A program made the position numbers and the translations under genes. Below, piece by piece: positions 19,975-31,261 of a DNA stretch of 64,000 nt. Position 1 is the first letter of the stretch. Every line of letters starts with the position of its first letter. A model generated the notes under the pieces. The model searched no databases. It was not told where the DNA came from and was given only the letters and a program-made list of their open reading frames with translations. Location: NCBI GenBank assembly GCA_050084515.1, contig CM114272.1:36146001-36210000 (forward strand), given 5' to 3'. Source of the stretch: Blasia pusilla. Its lineage: Eukaryota; Marchantiophyta; Marchantiopsida; Blasiales.

Positions 19975-21990
19975 CTGTCAAATATGAGAAGAAGGATTAG
20001 AGCTGTTCCCAAGTAGACTAGACTTCGAAGTGATGGGAAGTTGTGAGAGAATGGGCTGCAGATTCTAGGACTAGCGGAAGGAAAAACACTCGCGGCTAAT
20101 AATATCCTGACAGCAATGGAGGATACTCACCAGAAGACGTTCCAGATTGTGGCAGTAAGCCATCATCTTCACAAGCTCTGTGGTATGGAGCAACACATCG
20201 CTGAGATTCAGGGACGTCAAATTCAGGCAAACTGGGTACAGTGATGGTACATAAACGGGTTCCACTTCCCAGAAGCCTGACAGCCGTCGGAGCCCCTTAC
20301 ACTTGCTGAGGGCACTCTGCAATTCCGATAACTGCGCCCACCTCAATGTCTGGGTGTATGAGCCTGTGCCCAGCTCGACCAACTGAGGAGCTCGAGATAG
20401 CAGGCGGTGAAGTTGCTCCAGGTTCACATCTTTATGGACTTTCAGGCTCTGGAGTCCAGTCGACCTTGCAACAAGACTCTCCAAGGCTTCAAAGTTGATG
20501 GCACTGTCGACGGTGGCAAAATTCAGGGAGACCAGAGATGTGTGGGTCTCGGGGAAGCGACTCAACCATTCCCCTCCTCGCTCCTCGATCTCGTTCTCCT
20601 GCAGATCCAGCGTATCTAGATTCCTTCACATCCCAAGACACGAAGTTAGAAGAAAAGATTGAAGACGAACCGATAACGCAACGCACAATGACCTCTGGAG
20701 ATCAAATTTTCAAACTACAGAAGACCTGGACGATCACTGGAAGTGTAGTATACGCCTGGATACCGTTGAAAGACGGGAATTGCGAGGGGAATACGCTCGC
20801 GGTCAACCTAAAACTCAAGTTCAGCTCGAAGGTCACGTGACACGGGTATGGGATAAGGAACCAATCCGTCACTTGTGAAACGAACCAGGTAACTGTAATA
20901 AGCAAGACGACCACCATGCCATCTAATCCAAACCTCTGCTGATCTCCCGCAGAGGAGATGTGGCATTCGACGAGATGGACCTCAGGCCATCGGTGACAGC
21001 CCTCTATAATACCCACCAACCTAACTAGACATAGATCTGCCATTCCAGCTTCAAGAAGACCCATATATCTGACAAGTCACACGGGACAACTACTTAACGA
21101 ACAAATCCATAAACCAAACAGACACATTTCCTCGAGATGGCTGTCCTAGGTGATCTTCCAAACCTTTTCTTCATTTTACCGGAAGACTTTCCTAGCCTAC
21201 CGAGTCCTGTCCCTACCCTGATCACAATCTGAAACTGAAGTCCAAGACCACCATTAGTGACAATAATGTCAAATGCCTACCTGGGAGAATCACCCTCATA
21301 CACATCTACAGATTGACAAGACATTACTAAGGAATGGCATTTCCGTCGCGTCCAGTCAACCTATGCACTCTCTCCTCTATTCCCCTCTCCCACATGAAGC
21401 GGCGCAACACTGAACGGATGTTGGGAACTTTTAATACGAAAAAACTGTTCTTTGGTCCAAAAGTGGCACTCGTACGCCACTGAAAGGAAGACCCCGTCCA
21501 GTAGACCAAAAGCTAACATCAGGGCAGAATCATACCGGCAGCTGCTCGTGATGTAAGCCAGGCCATCGGTGCTGAACCCGTCACAGCTCGTAAGCACCAG
21601 AGACCGGAAGTTAGGAAAGGATTGTCCCAGCAACAACAAGCTCTCGTCCGAGACGGTCATACGCTTTAGTCGAAACTCCTCCATCCAGGGGCACGCTTCT
21701 GCCAAAGCCGTGATCCATGGAAGGATGTAGGCCCCCCAATTCTGGGGTACAAACCCAAAATCGGCGAAGCGTGGCCTCCCTTTGATGGTCAGAGAATTCA
21801 TCTTGGGAAATCGCTGAATGACGCGCTGTGGAGAGATTGCGTAGCAGTTCCCCACAAAAACCCGTTGCCTGCTCCATTTCTCGGCCTTGAACCACGCCTT
21901 GCAAACTAACGAGACTGAATTCCTATCTTTGTGCGACTGGAGAAATACTAGCACATGCTCGAGCACCTCGTCAGGAAAGGGAGAGGGCAT
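19216..21990 (-). CDS. TIR1/AFB-family auxin-receptor F-box protein, AFB4/5-like pocket
   Basis: Three exons on the minus strand: 21990-21536, 20623-20131 and 19974-19216. Lengths 455, 493 and 759 sum to 1707 bases, exactly 568 residues plus stop. Introns start GT and end AG, and the first intron site (after SSCR) is where Arabidopsis TIR1 also has its first intron. The start ATG at 21990 gives [14 protein letters not shown], the normal family start. An F-box covers residues 3-45; leucine-rich repeats follow to the end (APDFVQIL, as in AFB5). In SCF complexes the family binds auxin and Aux/IAA proteins and leads to their ubiquitination. TIR1 His78 corresponds to Arg74, Ser438 to Ala429 ([10 protein letters not shown]), and the TIR1 Phe351 loop is shorter; Arg394 (TIR1 Arg403) and Ser453 (Ser462) are kept. 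These match AFB4/5. No stop or frameshift; it should be functional. Confidence 0.95.
20131..20623 (-). CDS. Auxin receptor exon 2 (middle LRRs)
   Basis: Codes for the last base of codon 152 to residue 316. It begins [20 protein letters not shown] after an AG acceptor at 20625-20624 and ends HNLERLL with donor CTG|GTGAGT at 20131/20130. It contains the conserved [19 protein letters not shown] and [20 protein letters not shown] motifs of the family. Intron 1 is 912 bases, intron 2 is 156. Confidence 0.93.
21536..21990 (-). CDS. Auxin receptor exon 1 (F-box and first LRRs)
   Basis: Codes for residues 1-151 and two bases of codon 152. It holds [20 protein letters not shown] and SLVCKAWF (F-box), [16 protein letters not shown] (residues 70-78) and FRLKRM (106-111). 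The donor is CG|GTATG at 21536/21535. The reading frame is open upstream to 22125 without another ATG, so translation from 21990 is preferred; an in-frame upstream exon is not seen. Confidence 0.93.
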
Positions 21991-24900
21991 CTCTCCCCCT
22001 CCTTCCTCGTCAATATCCACTTTGTCTTGATCACACTGGGGTTCCGACCCCTCTACGACTGCTTCAGACGACCAGACGAAGCACCAAATTCGTGGTTCGG
22101 GCCGACTTTTACACACACGCCGCAATTGAATTCCAGTCTTTCCACAGATTTAGAACTTCCTGGTTTAAGTCCGCTCTGGGATTGAAACACTCCTTCCCCG
22201 GCCGATGCTCTGACGTGAAAAACTCCTCGGGAAACTGTGGGATTACCCGCGGACTCAAACCGTCCTAATTTCAGTAACCCAAAGCAACCTTTATGACAAG
22301 CCCATTGCACGATCCCATCCGGCCACGACGTCCGAGTCTCTTGGCCAGAAATGTAGTCCCACTCAAGGCGTGAGACATCTCCACCTGCGGGTTTGAGACA
22401 ACTGCGCCACAAAGATTACTTACTTCACTCGTCCGAAAGTTTATCAGAGGCTCTTAGCTTCACGTCGGGATTCTAATGGGGAAACCGACCTCTGTCCCGT
22501 GTACACACTGCTCACATGCAAAAAGCCCCCACAGCAGACACCTGCGCTTATCCCCACTTCTCTTCCAGAGACTGTACGTTCGGCACTCCTCTCACGGCAG
22601 AGGTTACTCCAAATTGCAGCTGTGTGGAATAATAGGGTTGAGCGGGCCAAGTAGCCAAGGCGAAAACCTCGGAATGAACCAGAGCCCGGCGTTGGTGCAA
22701 CTAGGAGGGAAGAACAAACGACGTGCAGCTAGCTGGGAGAAGAATCGATGTCAGGGTTGTTGCTGCGCGGAGAGAAAAACGAAGCGCAAGAAACAACGCG
22801 AGAGAGGCGCCCTGTGAGGAAAACTCACAACAGATGGAAAGTGACGCTGGGCTTGTGCGAAGTTGCAGATGACCACCACCACAGCAGAGACCCGGCGGGG
22901 GGCATTCGGGGGAAGCAGTGGGCAGGAGGGGGTCACTGAGCAGGAGGAGTGAAGGGAAGGAGGGAAGGAAGGCAGACTTGCAGGTCAGAGGAATCTTTAC
23001 TAGGGCCCTAAAGACGACAAGGGAAGTTTACTCTCCCGGAGGGAAACCATGGAGCCAAATCCACGAGGCGAGGATTGTTCATCCCCGCAGGCACTGGCAG
23101 GCAGCACCACCACCCAGCCACCCACCCCCCTCCACTACTACTCCCTCCACTCCTCGCCCACCACAGCGCACCAACGACGGGGAAAAAAATTCACTCGTCC
23201 CTCCCCCAGCTCACTTCCCCTCCCTCTTACTGTCTTCTGCCACACTCCGCTCCCTAACTGCCAACTGACCCACCGCCTCGAGCACATTTGGAACGGCGAA
23301 CGACGTCCAGACACGCAAAGGCTCCGCAGTGCTTCGGACGGGCCCGGGCACATGGACGAAACAAAACATAAAAACTCGTTCGCAGACGGAATCTCTACCA
23401 CCCCTCCGCCGAAAGAACCTCAAGGAAACACACACGGACGCGCTCACGCACACAACTCCACCATTCCGTCCGGCGCACTTCCTCCTCTCTTGCAGCCTCG
23501 GAGTCCCTCTTACACCCCCTTCCCCGCGGGGCTCGCGAGCGAGAACAGAGAGCTCGTAGGGTTCACATCACGGGGAGAGAAACGTTCGGCACGGGCAGGC
23601 GACACGGGAAGGAGGAGCCCGTTCCTTCGCGGGAGACCGGGAGGGCCGGCGACGACGACCGATAGTAGGCGGTGTAAGAGAGCGGTAATTGCCGATGAGC
23701 ACGGTGAATCACCTTGGTCGTACAAACGTGGCGTGCAAAGTGGACGGCCCGCAATTAAGATAAACCCTCTTACGGGTACCGGTTAGCGGGTCCGCTGAGT
23801 GCGAGGGCGTCCCGAGGGTGCTGTCAAGTGGCGACGTGAATTTGGGTTCACATTTACTGCCAGCCAGCACTAATGTGGGAGATAACGAATAGGTACAGGG
23901 TTGTTGGGGGCCCCATGCCATGCCATACCCCAGCCTGGATCGCCCATATATGCATCATGCTCGATGCGATATTGCATTAGCATGCTCGATGCCCCATCAT
24001 GGCATCCCACGAACCTTATCTGGCAACTGCCCCCTCAGTCAAACCAAAATTCGCCGGCGTGCTTTTTACTCTGACCGTGGGATGACCCCGCCGCATCCCG
24101 AGGGAACATCTTACGTTACGAGGTACGTTACTACGTATTCTCTTCCCGGCGCCCCCAACGGACTTCTCTCTCTCGGGAGTGTGCTCTCCGTTTGTTTCAA
24201 ACCCAGTCCGGAAGATGGTCGCCCGTTAACTTAGCCCGTTCATTGGCGGAGATACCTGGACGAACTCCTCGGCGTAACAAGACTGTTACTGACCACACGA
24301 CTCAGTATTTCAACGGAGTTTGACTTGGGGTAAGGTAACGCCGCCTTTAACTTTAGACGGGAGGGGGCCCCACTAGCACGTGGCAGATGCTAAATATTAA
24401 TTAGAGACGTGGGGGTATATCCCTCCCTGAGCAATGGGGAGGGGCCTCGCCTCTTGTGGGCCCGATACGGCCATATCCTACGTGGCAATGCCCATGCACT
24501 CGCGGGTATCGGGGCGAGCACGCACGGTAGCACCGCCCCCGGACAGCAACGGCAAAACAACATTTCTTCCTCTCCTCTCCACTCCTCTACCTGCAACTGG
24601 CGCTCCGCGAAACTAGCGGGCCAGCGAAACTCATACGGGGAGACACACACTACCACACTGTGTCGCCTTGTTCCACATTCCCGAACATGCCCGCCAAGCC
24701 GAACATCGCCTACATATCGTGCGGCGGGCGCCTCCGGCCTCATGCGCACTCTTCCCCTCGCTCCCTGTCATCAGCTCGCTTCCCCAGACTCTTCTCTTAT
24801 TCCATTTTGTCGCACACCCTCCGTTTCCTCTCCTTCGCCCGCCTCCTCGCTACGTCCATCGCCCCGTAGCCCTCCCGCGACCCCGCCCTGCGCCACCACG

Positions 24901-25480
24901 ACGCGCGAAGCGCGACAGACACAAATTCTTCGGATGCTTCCCGTGACGAGGGCAGAGAAACGGCCGGACGAATGTTTCCACGATCCCAGTGAGTGTGGCC
25001 TGCTTTTCTCGTGGGGCGGCAAAACGGCGAAATCTGCCACCGGACCGACGAATGTTTGTTCGCATGATCTCTTTACAACTCCTCTCCTTCTTCCGCTTCT
25101 TCTCGCTCGGGAAAACGAAAGCCGTCTGGGAAACCATGTAGAATGGAGCCGACCCGGGAATCTCCGTGAGCAGATCTGGATTCCGGACGAACCGATAAAC
25201 CTGGGTCGATGGAGTGTCCGAAGAACATCCGTCCCAAGTCCGGCACGTGGAACGGACGCACCCGGGCGGTCGGGCCCAGCCGCCCCAATCCACTGGGAGG
25301 AGCGTCCGCCTGGGACCGCTCCGGAGTCCGGACCAACCTGGTCCAACCAAACACCCTGCTTGAAAGCTCAATCAATTATGGGAAAACAGGTTTTTTCCCA
25401 GACCTGAGGAGAGGCCTAACTATAAGTCCGTCCATCCATCCACCGCAGGCCCGGGAGCACGTAGACTCGTAGAGTCCTTT
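21991..25480 (-). promoter_or_regulatory. GC-rich upstream region and probable long 5' leader of the auxin receptor
   Basis: This 3.5 kb is GC- and CpG-rich and carries no recognisable protein on either strand; long open frames on the plus strand (23049-23786 and 24409-25407) are Pro/Ser/Arg-rich and look like chance products of composition. Strand-biased tracts occur: plus-strand pyrimidine runs at 23085-23160 and 23190-23235, purine runs at 22945-22975. Two GAGACA words (22372-22377, 24640-24645), the reverse of the auxin-response core TGTCTC, are present but not above chance. A CTATAAGT word at 25421-25428 is followed by AT-rich DNA on the plus side. Promoter role is inferred from position only. 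Confidence 0.4.
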
Positions 25481-28152
25481 CAACGCTAAAACCCTTTCTT
25501 TTCTTTCGTCGATTTCATTTCATTTCACTGTCTTCTAGAGTTTATGAATAACGTGACATTCAGTTGTTAATTATTAATTCTATTCTCGATCGCGCTGGTA
25601 TTGTTTAGCGCTTATTCTATCAGGTCGCTTCAAAAGAGTCCATAAAGATCTTATGCGTTTGACTGAAATAGATTTATGGGATTTTGGAAGTAAGTTTTGG
25701 ATAGTAATCCCTAGTTGAAAAGATGGTATTTATGTTTTGTGTGGATCATGAATGCATGGAGTTTTTCATTCTTTTTCTAACCAGCATGGACCACAAGCAC
25801 ACAAACGGATGTCCCTTCTTGCCCTCCTTCCAATCACTTAGTGGAAGAGCACAATTTCATCTCACACATGCGATAAACAACGTACACTACAACTTGTGTG
25901 GGACGCAACAAATACAAGGTTCTCAATAAATGGGGTTGTCTTCCGAATTAAAAAACAATGAGTGTTATTCCTGGTTTTGGGGCTTTTTTACCCAAAACCA
26001 GTCCCTGGTTTTAGGATTTTCTAACACTGTTACAAAAATATGTGCCGTGTTTAAAAATACTAACACGGGGGAGAAATAACGCGTGTTTAAAAATACTAAC
26101 ACGAGATACATTAACAAATGGGAGTTAAAGGAACACAAGGGAATTATAAGACGTGGAGAAATTATAAATACGAAAAAGATTTAATGTATATTATTGTTGT
26201 GTCTTCTTATTTGCAAACACCTCTTTGCTTGACATGTGGTAATTAGGCATCGAAGAAATGTTTCCCCTTCTATGGACAGCAAGAAAAAGATTTTCCTTCA
26301 CTTTCGTGCATGGCACGGCTGCCCACTATTTAATATTAAGACGGAGTGAGTCTACAAATATGGCTCATATCTCTATTCACATTGGGCGGTTGAAAAGTTA
26401 CATGCAGAATAATTTGCATTGTGTTGCGTCTTCATTCTGAATCAACCACTAGCAAGGGTGGTAATCAAGTACATGGAAAAATGTTAACGAAAAATTATTT
26501 TGGGAAAATAATCTCCCTTCTCTATCTTTGAATCCACAACTCACCTTTCACTATTTTATTGATCCCTTAAAAATGGGGAAAAGTTAGATCATAGAAATAA
26601 TTTCTAAACTCCTCACATTAGATCACATTGGTGGGAGATCTCGCAAGTCCATGTCATCCATTTAACTTGTCAAAACCCACATAGTAGTGGAAGATGATAA
26701 CTTATTGGTTTTAAACTTGGAACAAACATCATAAATTTCTCCAATTTTTTTCTTGAGTTATCCTATTGGGAGGTTTTGCTACTTTCTATATGCCCATGGA
26801 ACTATTAGAGCTAATCATGTTTTGCACACACGGACTCTTGGACCCTCCCATACTTCTATGTCACGACGATCCCTATTTGGAGAAGCAAGTACCTCCTAGG
26901 GTATCATGTTTCTTCAAATGGAGATTTGGGATTGAGATCCATGAGAGGATTGTGTTCTCTTCCAAATGATATTATGAATGATATACATACTTGGAAACTT
27001 TATCCTTGTTACATATGACTTGTCTAGTTAGGTTTATATATTTCCTATAGATTCTCTCATATGGAAATAGTTTTCTTAGAGGAAGAAAAACACATAAAAT
27101 CCTCTTATCACAAAAAAGAGGTGGTCTTTATGATATACGTATTAATTTACGAGACTGATCAATGACGTCTTCATCTAGCTCACTATTCACAATTCTTTAC
27201 AATTTTTCCACTATTCCTATTTGGTGATACAAATATGGCTGCTTGATAGATGTGCTCCTTGTGTTGATGAATCTACCAAAGTTACAAGTTCTTCATCAAA
27301 TGAAAGATTCTGGCATCTCAACTAACCTCTTTTTCTTGTGGATGAACATGACAAATGAAGATAGGTGGATAATGTTAATAAAATAGGGAGTTATGTTCCC
27401 TCGCCTTCATTACCATGAGGAGAATTACATTTAAGCTTTGGAAAGTTTCCACTTTCAAGATTGATTCTAACTAATAAGTTTCATATTGGAAAGTGGACCA
27501 ACTTAGAAAATTCTTTCCCTTGGGATTTATTGTATTTGGATTTTTTCTTTTAGTTAAAACTTACTAGTGGAAAATATTTCCAATGAAGAAGAAGAAGAAA
27601 CTACAATGGTTCTTACTCATAAGTGGAAATTTATTTTTCTCAATTTGTGGATTTGAAATTCTAGGGATTTACATTGCAAAAGAGCATGTCATCAAGAGTT
27701 TTGTTAAATTTTGGTCCTCTCTTGATTGTTGGTGCTGATGGAATCCCAAGGTGATATGAGAGGAGAGAAAAGTGGCACACGCTAAGGACATAGCGATATG
27801 AATGCAAAGTATGGGGAAAGGGTATTTTGACTAAGAATCGTCTAAGGTCTCCATCGAGCTGCAACATTGGAGCTTACATATGAGGATGGCAAAGCATATA
27901 TCGATGAAGATGGCGGATTAGAGCATGGGGATGAGGGTGAAGACGAGCTTTCCAAGGAGATAACCAATGAATTTCTTGATGAAAAAATGGACGCTTCCCT
28001 CGTCTCGAAGGAATTGCAAGTTAGAACGTGTTTTCATGGTGGGAGAGTGAGAGAATAGCCAAGAATTGGCCAAGGTCTCTACTGAGGTATGGCATGGGAG
28101 CTTACCCTATAGGGATTTCCTCAAACAATCCTTGTTAATGTGCTTATAGATA
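25480..28152. other. AT-rich stretch without supported genes
   Basis: No recognisable proteins. Short open stretches such as 26766-26969 and 27867-28058 (acidic, EDEDGGLEHGDEGEDE-like) show no family motif. Small local repeats occur: CCTGGTTTTGGG with its inverse at 25968-26012, and a 22-base near-palindrome repeated at 26046-26067 and 26082-26103. Confidence 0.5.
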
Positions 28153-30221
28153 TCTATACTATAATGTGAGGAGGGGGGGTTACTTCTTTTGGTAACTCCC
28201 CGTTCCCAAAGAAGTGAAGCTCCTCCACAAGTGGTCGTCTGAAATGTCCTCTTATTTTTAACCGAGAGGGGGGTTACCAAAAAGGGGAGCACGAAATGAA
28301 ATAGGGGAAGCTAAAAGAAGTGAAGCCTCATAGCAGTTTTTTTAGCACTTTGATCTCTAATATGGTTTCAGCTTTTTTTTCCAATCTGCTATTTTTTCCC
28401 GATCTGATCTCTGGCTAATTTGTGCATCGTGCCCTGGTTGGCATCAATCCGATAACTATGTCAAGTAACCATTGGACACGTGTTATGAATAGGTGCACCA
28501 GACACCTACAGAAGTTCGACCGACAGTAGATAAATATTTCTTACCCTCTCGATGTTTTCTACCTTCAAGAAGGAAGAGGCGGGCCATTTAGCATGGGAGG
28601 AAGGGGGAGGAAGATCCGAGTACGGTTTCTATTTCGTTCCGAATATGTAGCTGCGTCGAATTTTTGAATGTGTTGTTCCAAATCTGCAGCCGATAGCCGT
28701 GTTGAATTTTGAATTTACAGCTTCAAATCTGCAAAGCTAGCAGACATTGAATTGAGTGTAAGAGTACTCATCTCTTTTGATCTCTGTCTCTCTCAAGAGG
28801 ACACCGATTTGGTCACTCCGTTTTCCGGAACTCTGTCAAAAGGTGTTGCTAAGATTGAAGCTCGATCTGTAATCTGCGTCATGATTACTCTCGCGACCCC
28901 GACTTATTTCGCAAAACATGCCGACAAAATGCCGTTCTCGTGGCAAGCCTTTCTACACAACGTGCGCGTCTTGCCAGGTTGCATGGGAACAGGTTCTACG
29001 AAGGTTGTACTTTCGGCAATACGTCATTTTTTTTAGTGCAGATAAACATTTTTTAGAATTGAGGACGTGTGTTTCATTTTGAGTATTGAGGAATTTCCTT
29101 CTCTGTTGACGAGAGCCGTGGTGTCCCTCACTCACGGTGATAGTAACCACGCATTTGTGAGTTTGCATCTCCGAAACTGTCACCTCTTATTCCTAGATGG
29201 ATGGATTACTGAGATCACATTACCGAAACCCTTACCACATATTCCTCCATGGTTTTGAGATCACTTCTCCGAAACTAGACCATAGACTCCTCGTTTACGT
29301 CTCCAATTTCTTTGCCTCACCATCATACATCATAATCAAATAAATCATCTCATTCATCATATTTCTCTGTTTCGTATTGAAACTTCCTTGGCTCATGGTT
29401 GCAAGCAAGGTGTTGCAGAGTAAGGCGCTGCAAGGGAGTCAACGGAAAGGAATTGTTGTAGTTTGGCCCTTTGTTTCGAAATAGAGTCACAATTGGCCTT
29501 TTTGTTGATCCAACCTCTAGAGTGAAGATCGATGGAATAGACTTTGTTTTGTTTCCTTCCACATTTGAATTGGAAAGCGCTACTTGTCCATTCGTGAGTT
29601 TCCTCCATCGTGTGGACGATGGAAACGGTTGGGTTGTAGAATACAAATTTAATTCTGCAGAGATTGGCATTTTGTACATCCGAGTCATCTGTCTCTCATC
29701 TGGACAGTACGTGAGCTGCCAAAAACCATTCTCTGCACATTTTGGTGAGTGATGGCTACTCTCATCTACCCCACATCCCATCTCCAAATTCGTGTCATGA
29801 CTGGATTCCGTTAAGACTCTCAAATTCAAGCATCTCTGCACGGCAGAATGCTGCGAATCATCTTCTACAGTGGTGGTTCTTTCCTCGACATTGCTCTCCT
29901 CCATCTCCCAAAGTCCCAGTAGAGCTTTTCGCTTCCCCACGATGGTCCATCAAGGGTTCACTCTGATCTCTCCACAAGTGATGGCTGTACTATCTTCACT
30001 CCTTGCGCAATAATCTGAATCTTCGGGCTTTCTTGTAGCCTGTGCAGATGGCGTCACAGCAATGACACTCTGACCCACTTCTCTTCTCGTGGCGTCTCTG
30101 GAGGTAGATCTGTGGGTTTCAAAAATTTGCAGCTCACCTCTCTTGCTAGATGTTGTAGCAACGAGAGAGTTTTTATGTGCTAAAATTTGGCGCCCATGCA
30201 TCGCACGGGCATTCTCACTAG
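28153..30221 (+). mobile_element. Non-autonomous Helitron, 2069 bp
   Basis: The left end is TCTATACTATAATGTG directly after an A, the right end is CTAG directly before a T, so insertion was between A and T as Helitrons require. Just inside the right end is a hairpin GCCCATGC-ATC-GCACGGGC (30192-30210), eight pairs with one mismatch, seven bases before CTAG. There are no terminal inverted repeats and no target duplication. No Rep/helicase protein is seen, so it depended on another copy. An inner plus-strand stretch (29471-29752) looks protein-like, with GNGWVVEYKFNSAEIGILYI and SGQYVSCQKPFSAHF, reminiscent of a filamin-type repeat; this may be a captured gene piece. All end features agree with plant Helitrons. 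Confidence 0.85.
30192..30221 (+). other. Helitron 3' terminal hairpin and CTAG end
   Basis: Stem GCCCATGC pairs with GCACGGGC (one mismatch) across a 3-base loop; ATTCTCA separates it from CTAG at 30218-30221. In Helitrons this hairpin marks the end of strand transfer. Confidence 0.85.
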
Positions 30222-30229
30222 TATGGGAT

Positions 30230-31261
30230 AAAAGATACATAGTGAGAGATTCAACTTTAGATGTTGGGATAGATCTTGGATTATTTGCACTAGAAAAGAT
30301 AGTGGTTGATAAGGGATGTGATATGGATGATTACCCCGTCCTACTCCCACATATTAGTGCTATCTACTCCATGCTACATGGAGGGAATTGGTGAATAAGG
30401 TATATTTAGTCCCCACACATGATTATTATGTGCAACTCTCATCGAAAATATATTGATGATGATCTCATACAATGCGATAGCATAGTTTGGTACATTTAAT
30501 CCTCCGATCATAATCTTAAGGGAAATTCCAAATGGAAGTATGTAGAGGGATGACACGAGTTGTTTAGTGTGCGATAAGATTAATTTTTTTTACATTTCCA
30601 TCATCGCCACTAAAACTACAGAGTAGGCGACAAGGTATTTGTTAGTTTTGACTAGGTATTACCCATGAAAAATCAATGTACCCATTCTACATAAATGATG
30701 GAGCCCTATTCACCAACTCCCCCTTCATGAAATATGGGAGTATATGGCACCAACATGTGGGAATAAGATAGGGTAGTCATCCATGCCACATCCCTCATTA
30801 AACCATTGTAGAGTCTAGCGCAAATACCCCAAGACCCATCCTAGGATCTAAAGTCAAATCTTCCACTGTGTAATCCCTACCTGATACCTCAATAATCATA
30901 CCAATAAACGTGGTATAAGGAAATCCTCATAGGGTCACATCATGCTCCAAATAGTAATATATTGAACGACATGTTAACTCCATGGGGCTATGTCTATGAG
31001 GCTCAATGAGTACATCCTTATGTGTCCAAACCCAACGTTGGCCAATCAATCTCGATCTCGAGGGAAACCGGTAATAGTAGGGTTATGGATTGGAGAACCA
31101 AATTTGTTATCTAGTGGAAATGCAAAAATATCCATCAACATCATCCTCAAATATTGCATTAACTTGTGAGTCGGAGGATTTATTTTTGACACACCCTCAA
31201 GCAAGTCTACATACATACCAAAAATTGCAGATATACGCCGCAATTTTTGGTATCGGCACAT
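30230..31261. pseudogene. Inverted pair of decayed coding-like segments of one unknown family
   Basis: Plus strand 30236-30395 and minus strand about 30900-30705 are diverged copies of each other. Both read TLD, then G-L-G-x-F-AL, then a GCD/GMW-MDDYP-LLP-like run, then Y-S/P-ML/FM-GG/GE-W/LVN. The minus copy continues upstream to 31261 (FGMYVDLLEGVSKINPPTHK and IFAFPLDNKFGSP in the open stretch 31261-31046), with stops, so it is a pseudogene. The STLD...GLGVFAL pattern recalls the start of SET domains, but I do not see the later SET motifs and make no functional call. Confidence 0.45.
31215..31253. other. Perfect 14-bp stem-loop
   Basis: ATACCAAAAATTGC (31215-31228) is followed after 11 bases by its exact reverse complement (31240-31253). 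Could be a folding signal, a small element end or chance in AT-rich DNA. Confidence 0.8.

Noticed and set aside
22372-22377. GAGACA auxin-response core upstream of the receptor
   Set aside because: Two such words in 3.5 kb is about chance; no spaced inverted pair as ARF dimers prefer.
22053-22412. 119-codon minus-strand frame just upstream of the auxin receptor
   Set aside because: Different frame from exon 1, no splice joint leading into the F-box, no motif; probably untranslated leader.
23049-23786. 245-codon plus-strand open frame
   Set aside because: Low-complexity Pro/Thr/His content from simple CCACC runs; no domain and no conservation signal visible.
24409-25407. 332-codon plus-strand open frame
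   Set aside because: Lies in CpG-rich DNA with overlapping open frames on the other strand, Pro/Ser/Arg-rich, no motif; a composition effect upstream of the auxin receptor.
29350-29940. 196-codon minus-strand frame inside the Helitron
   Set aside because: The plus strand of the same place reads as the more protein-like sequence; the minus frame has no motif.
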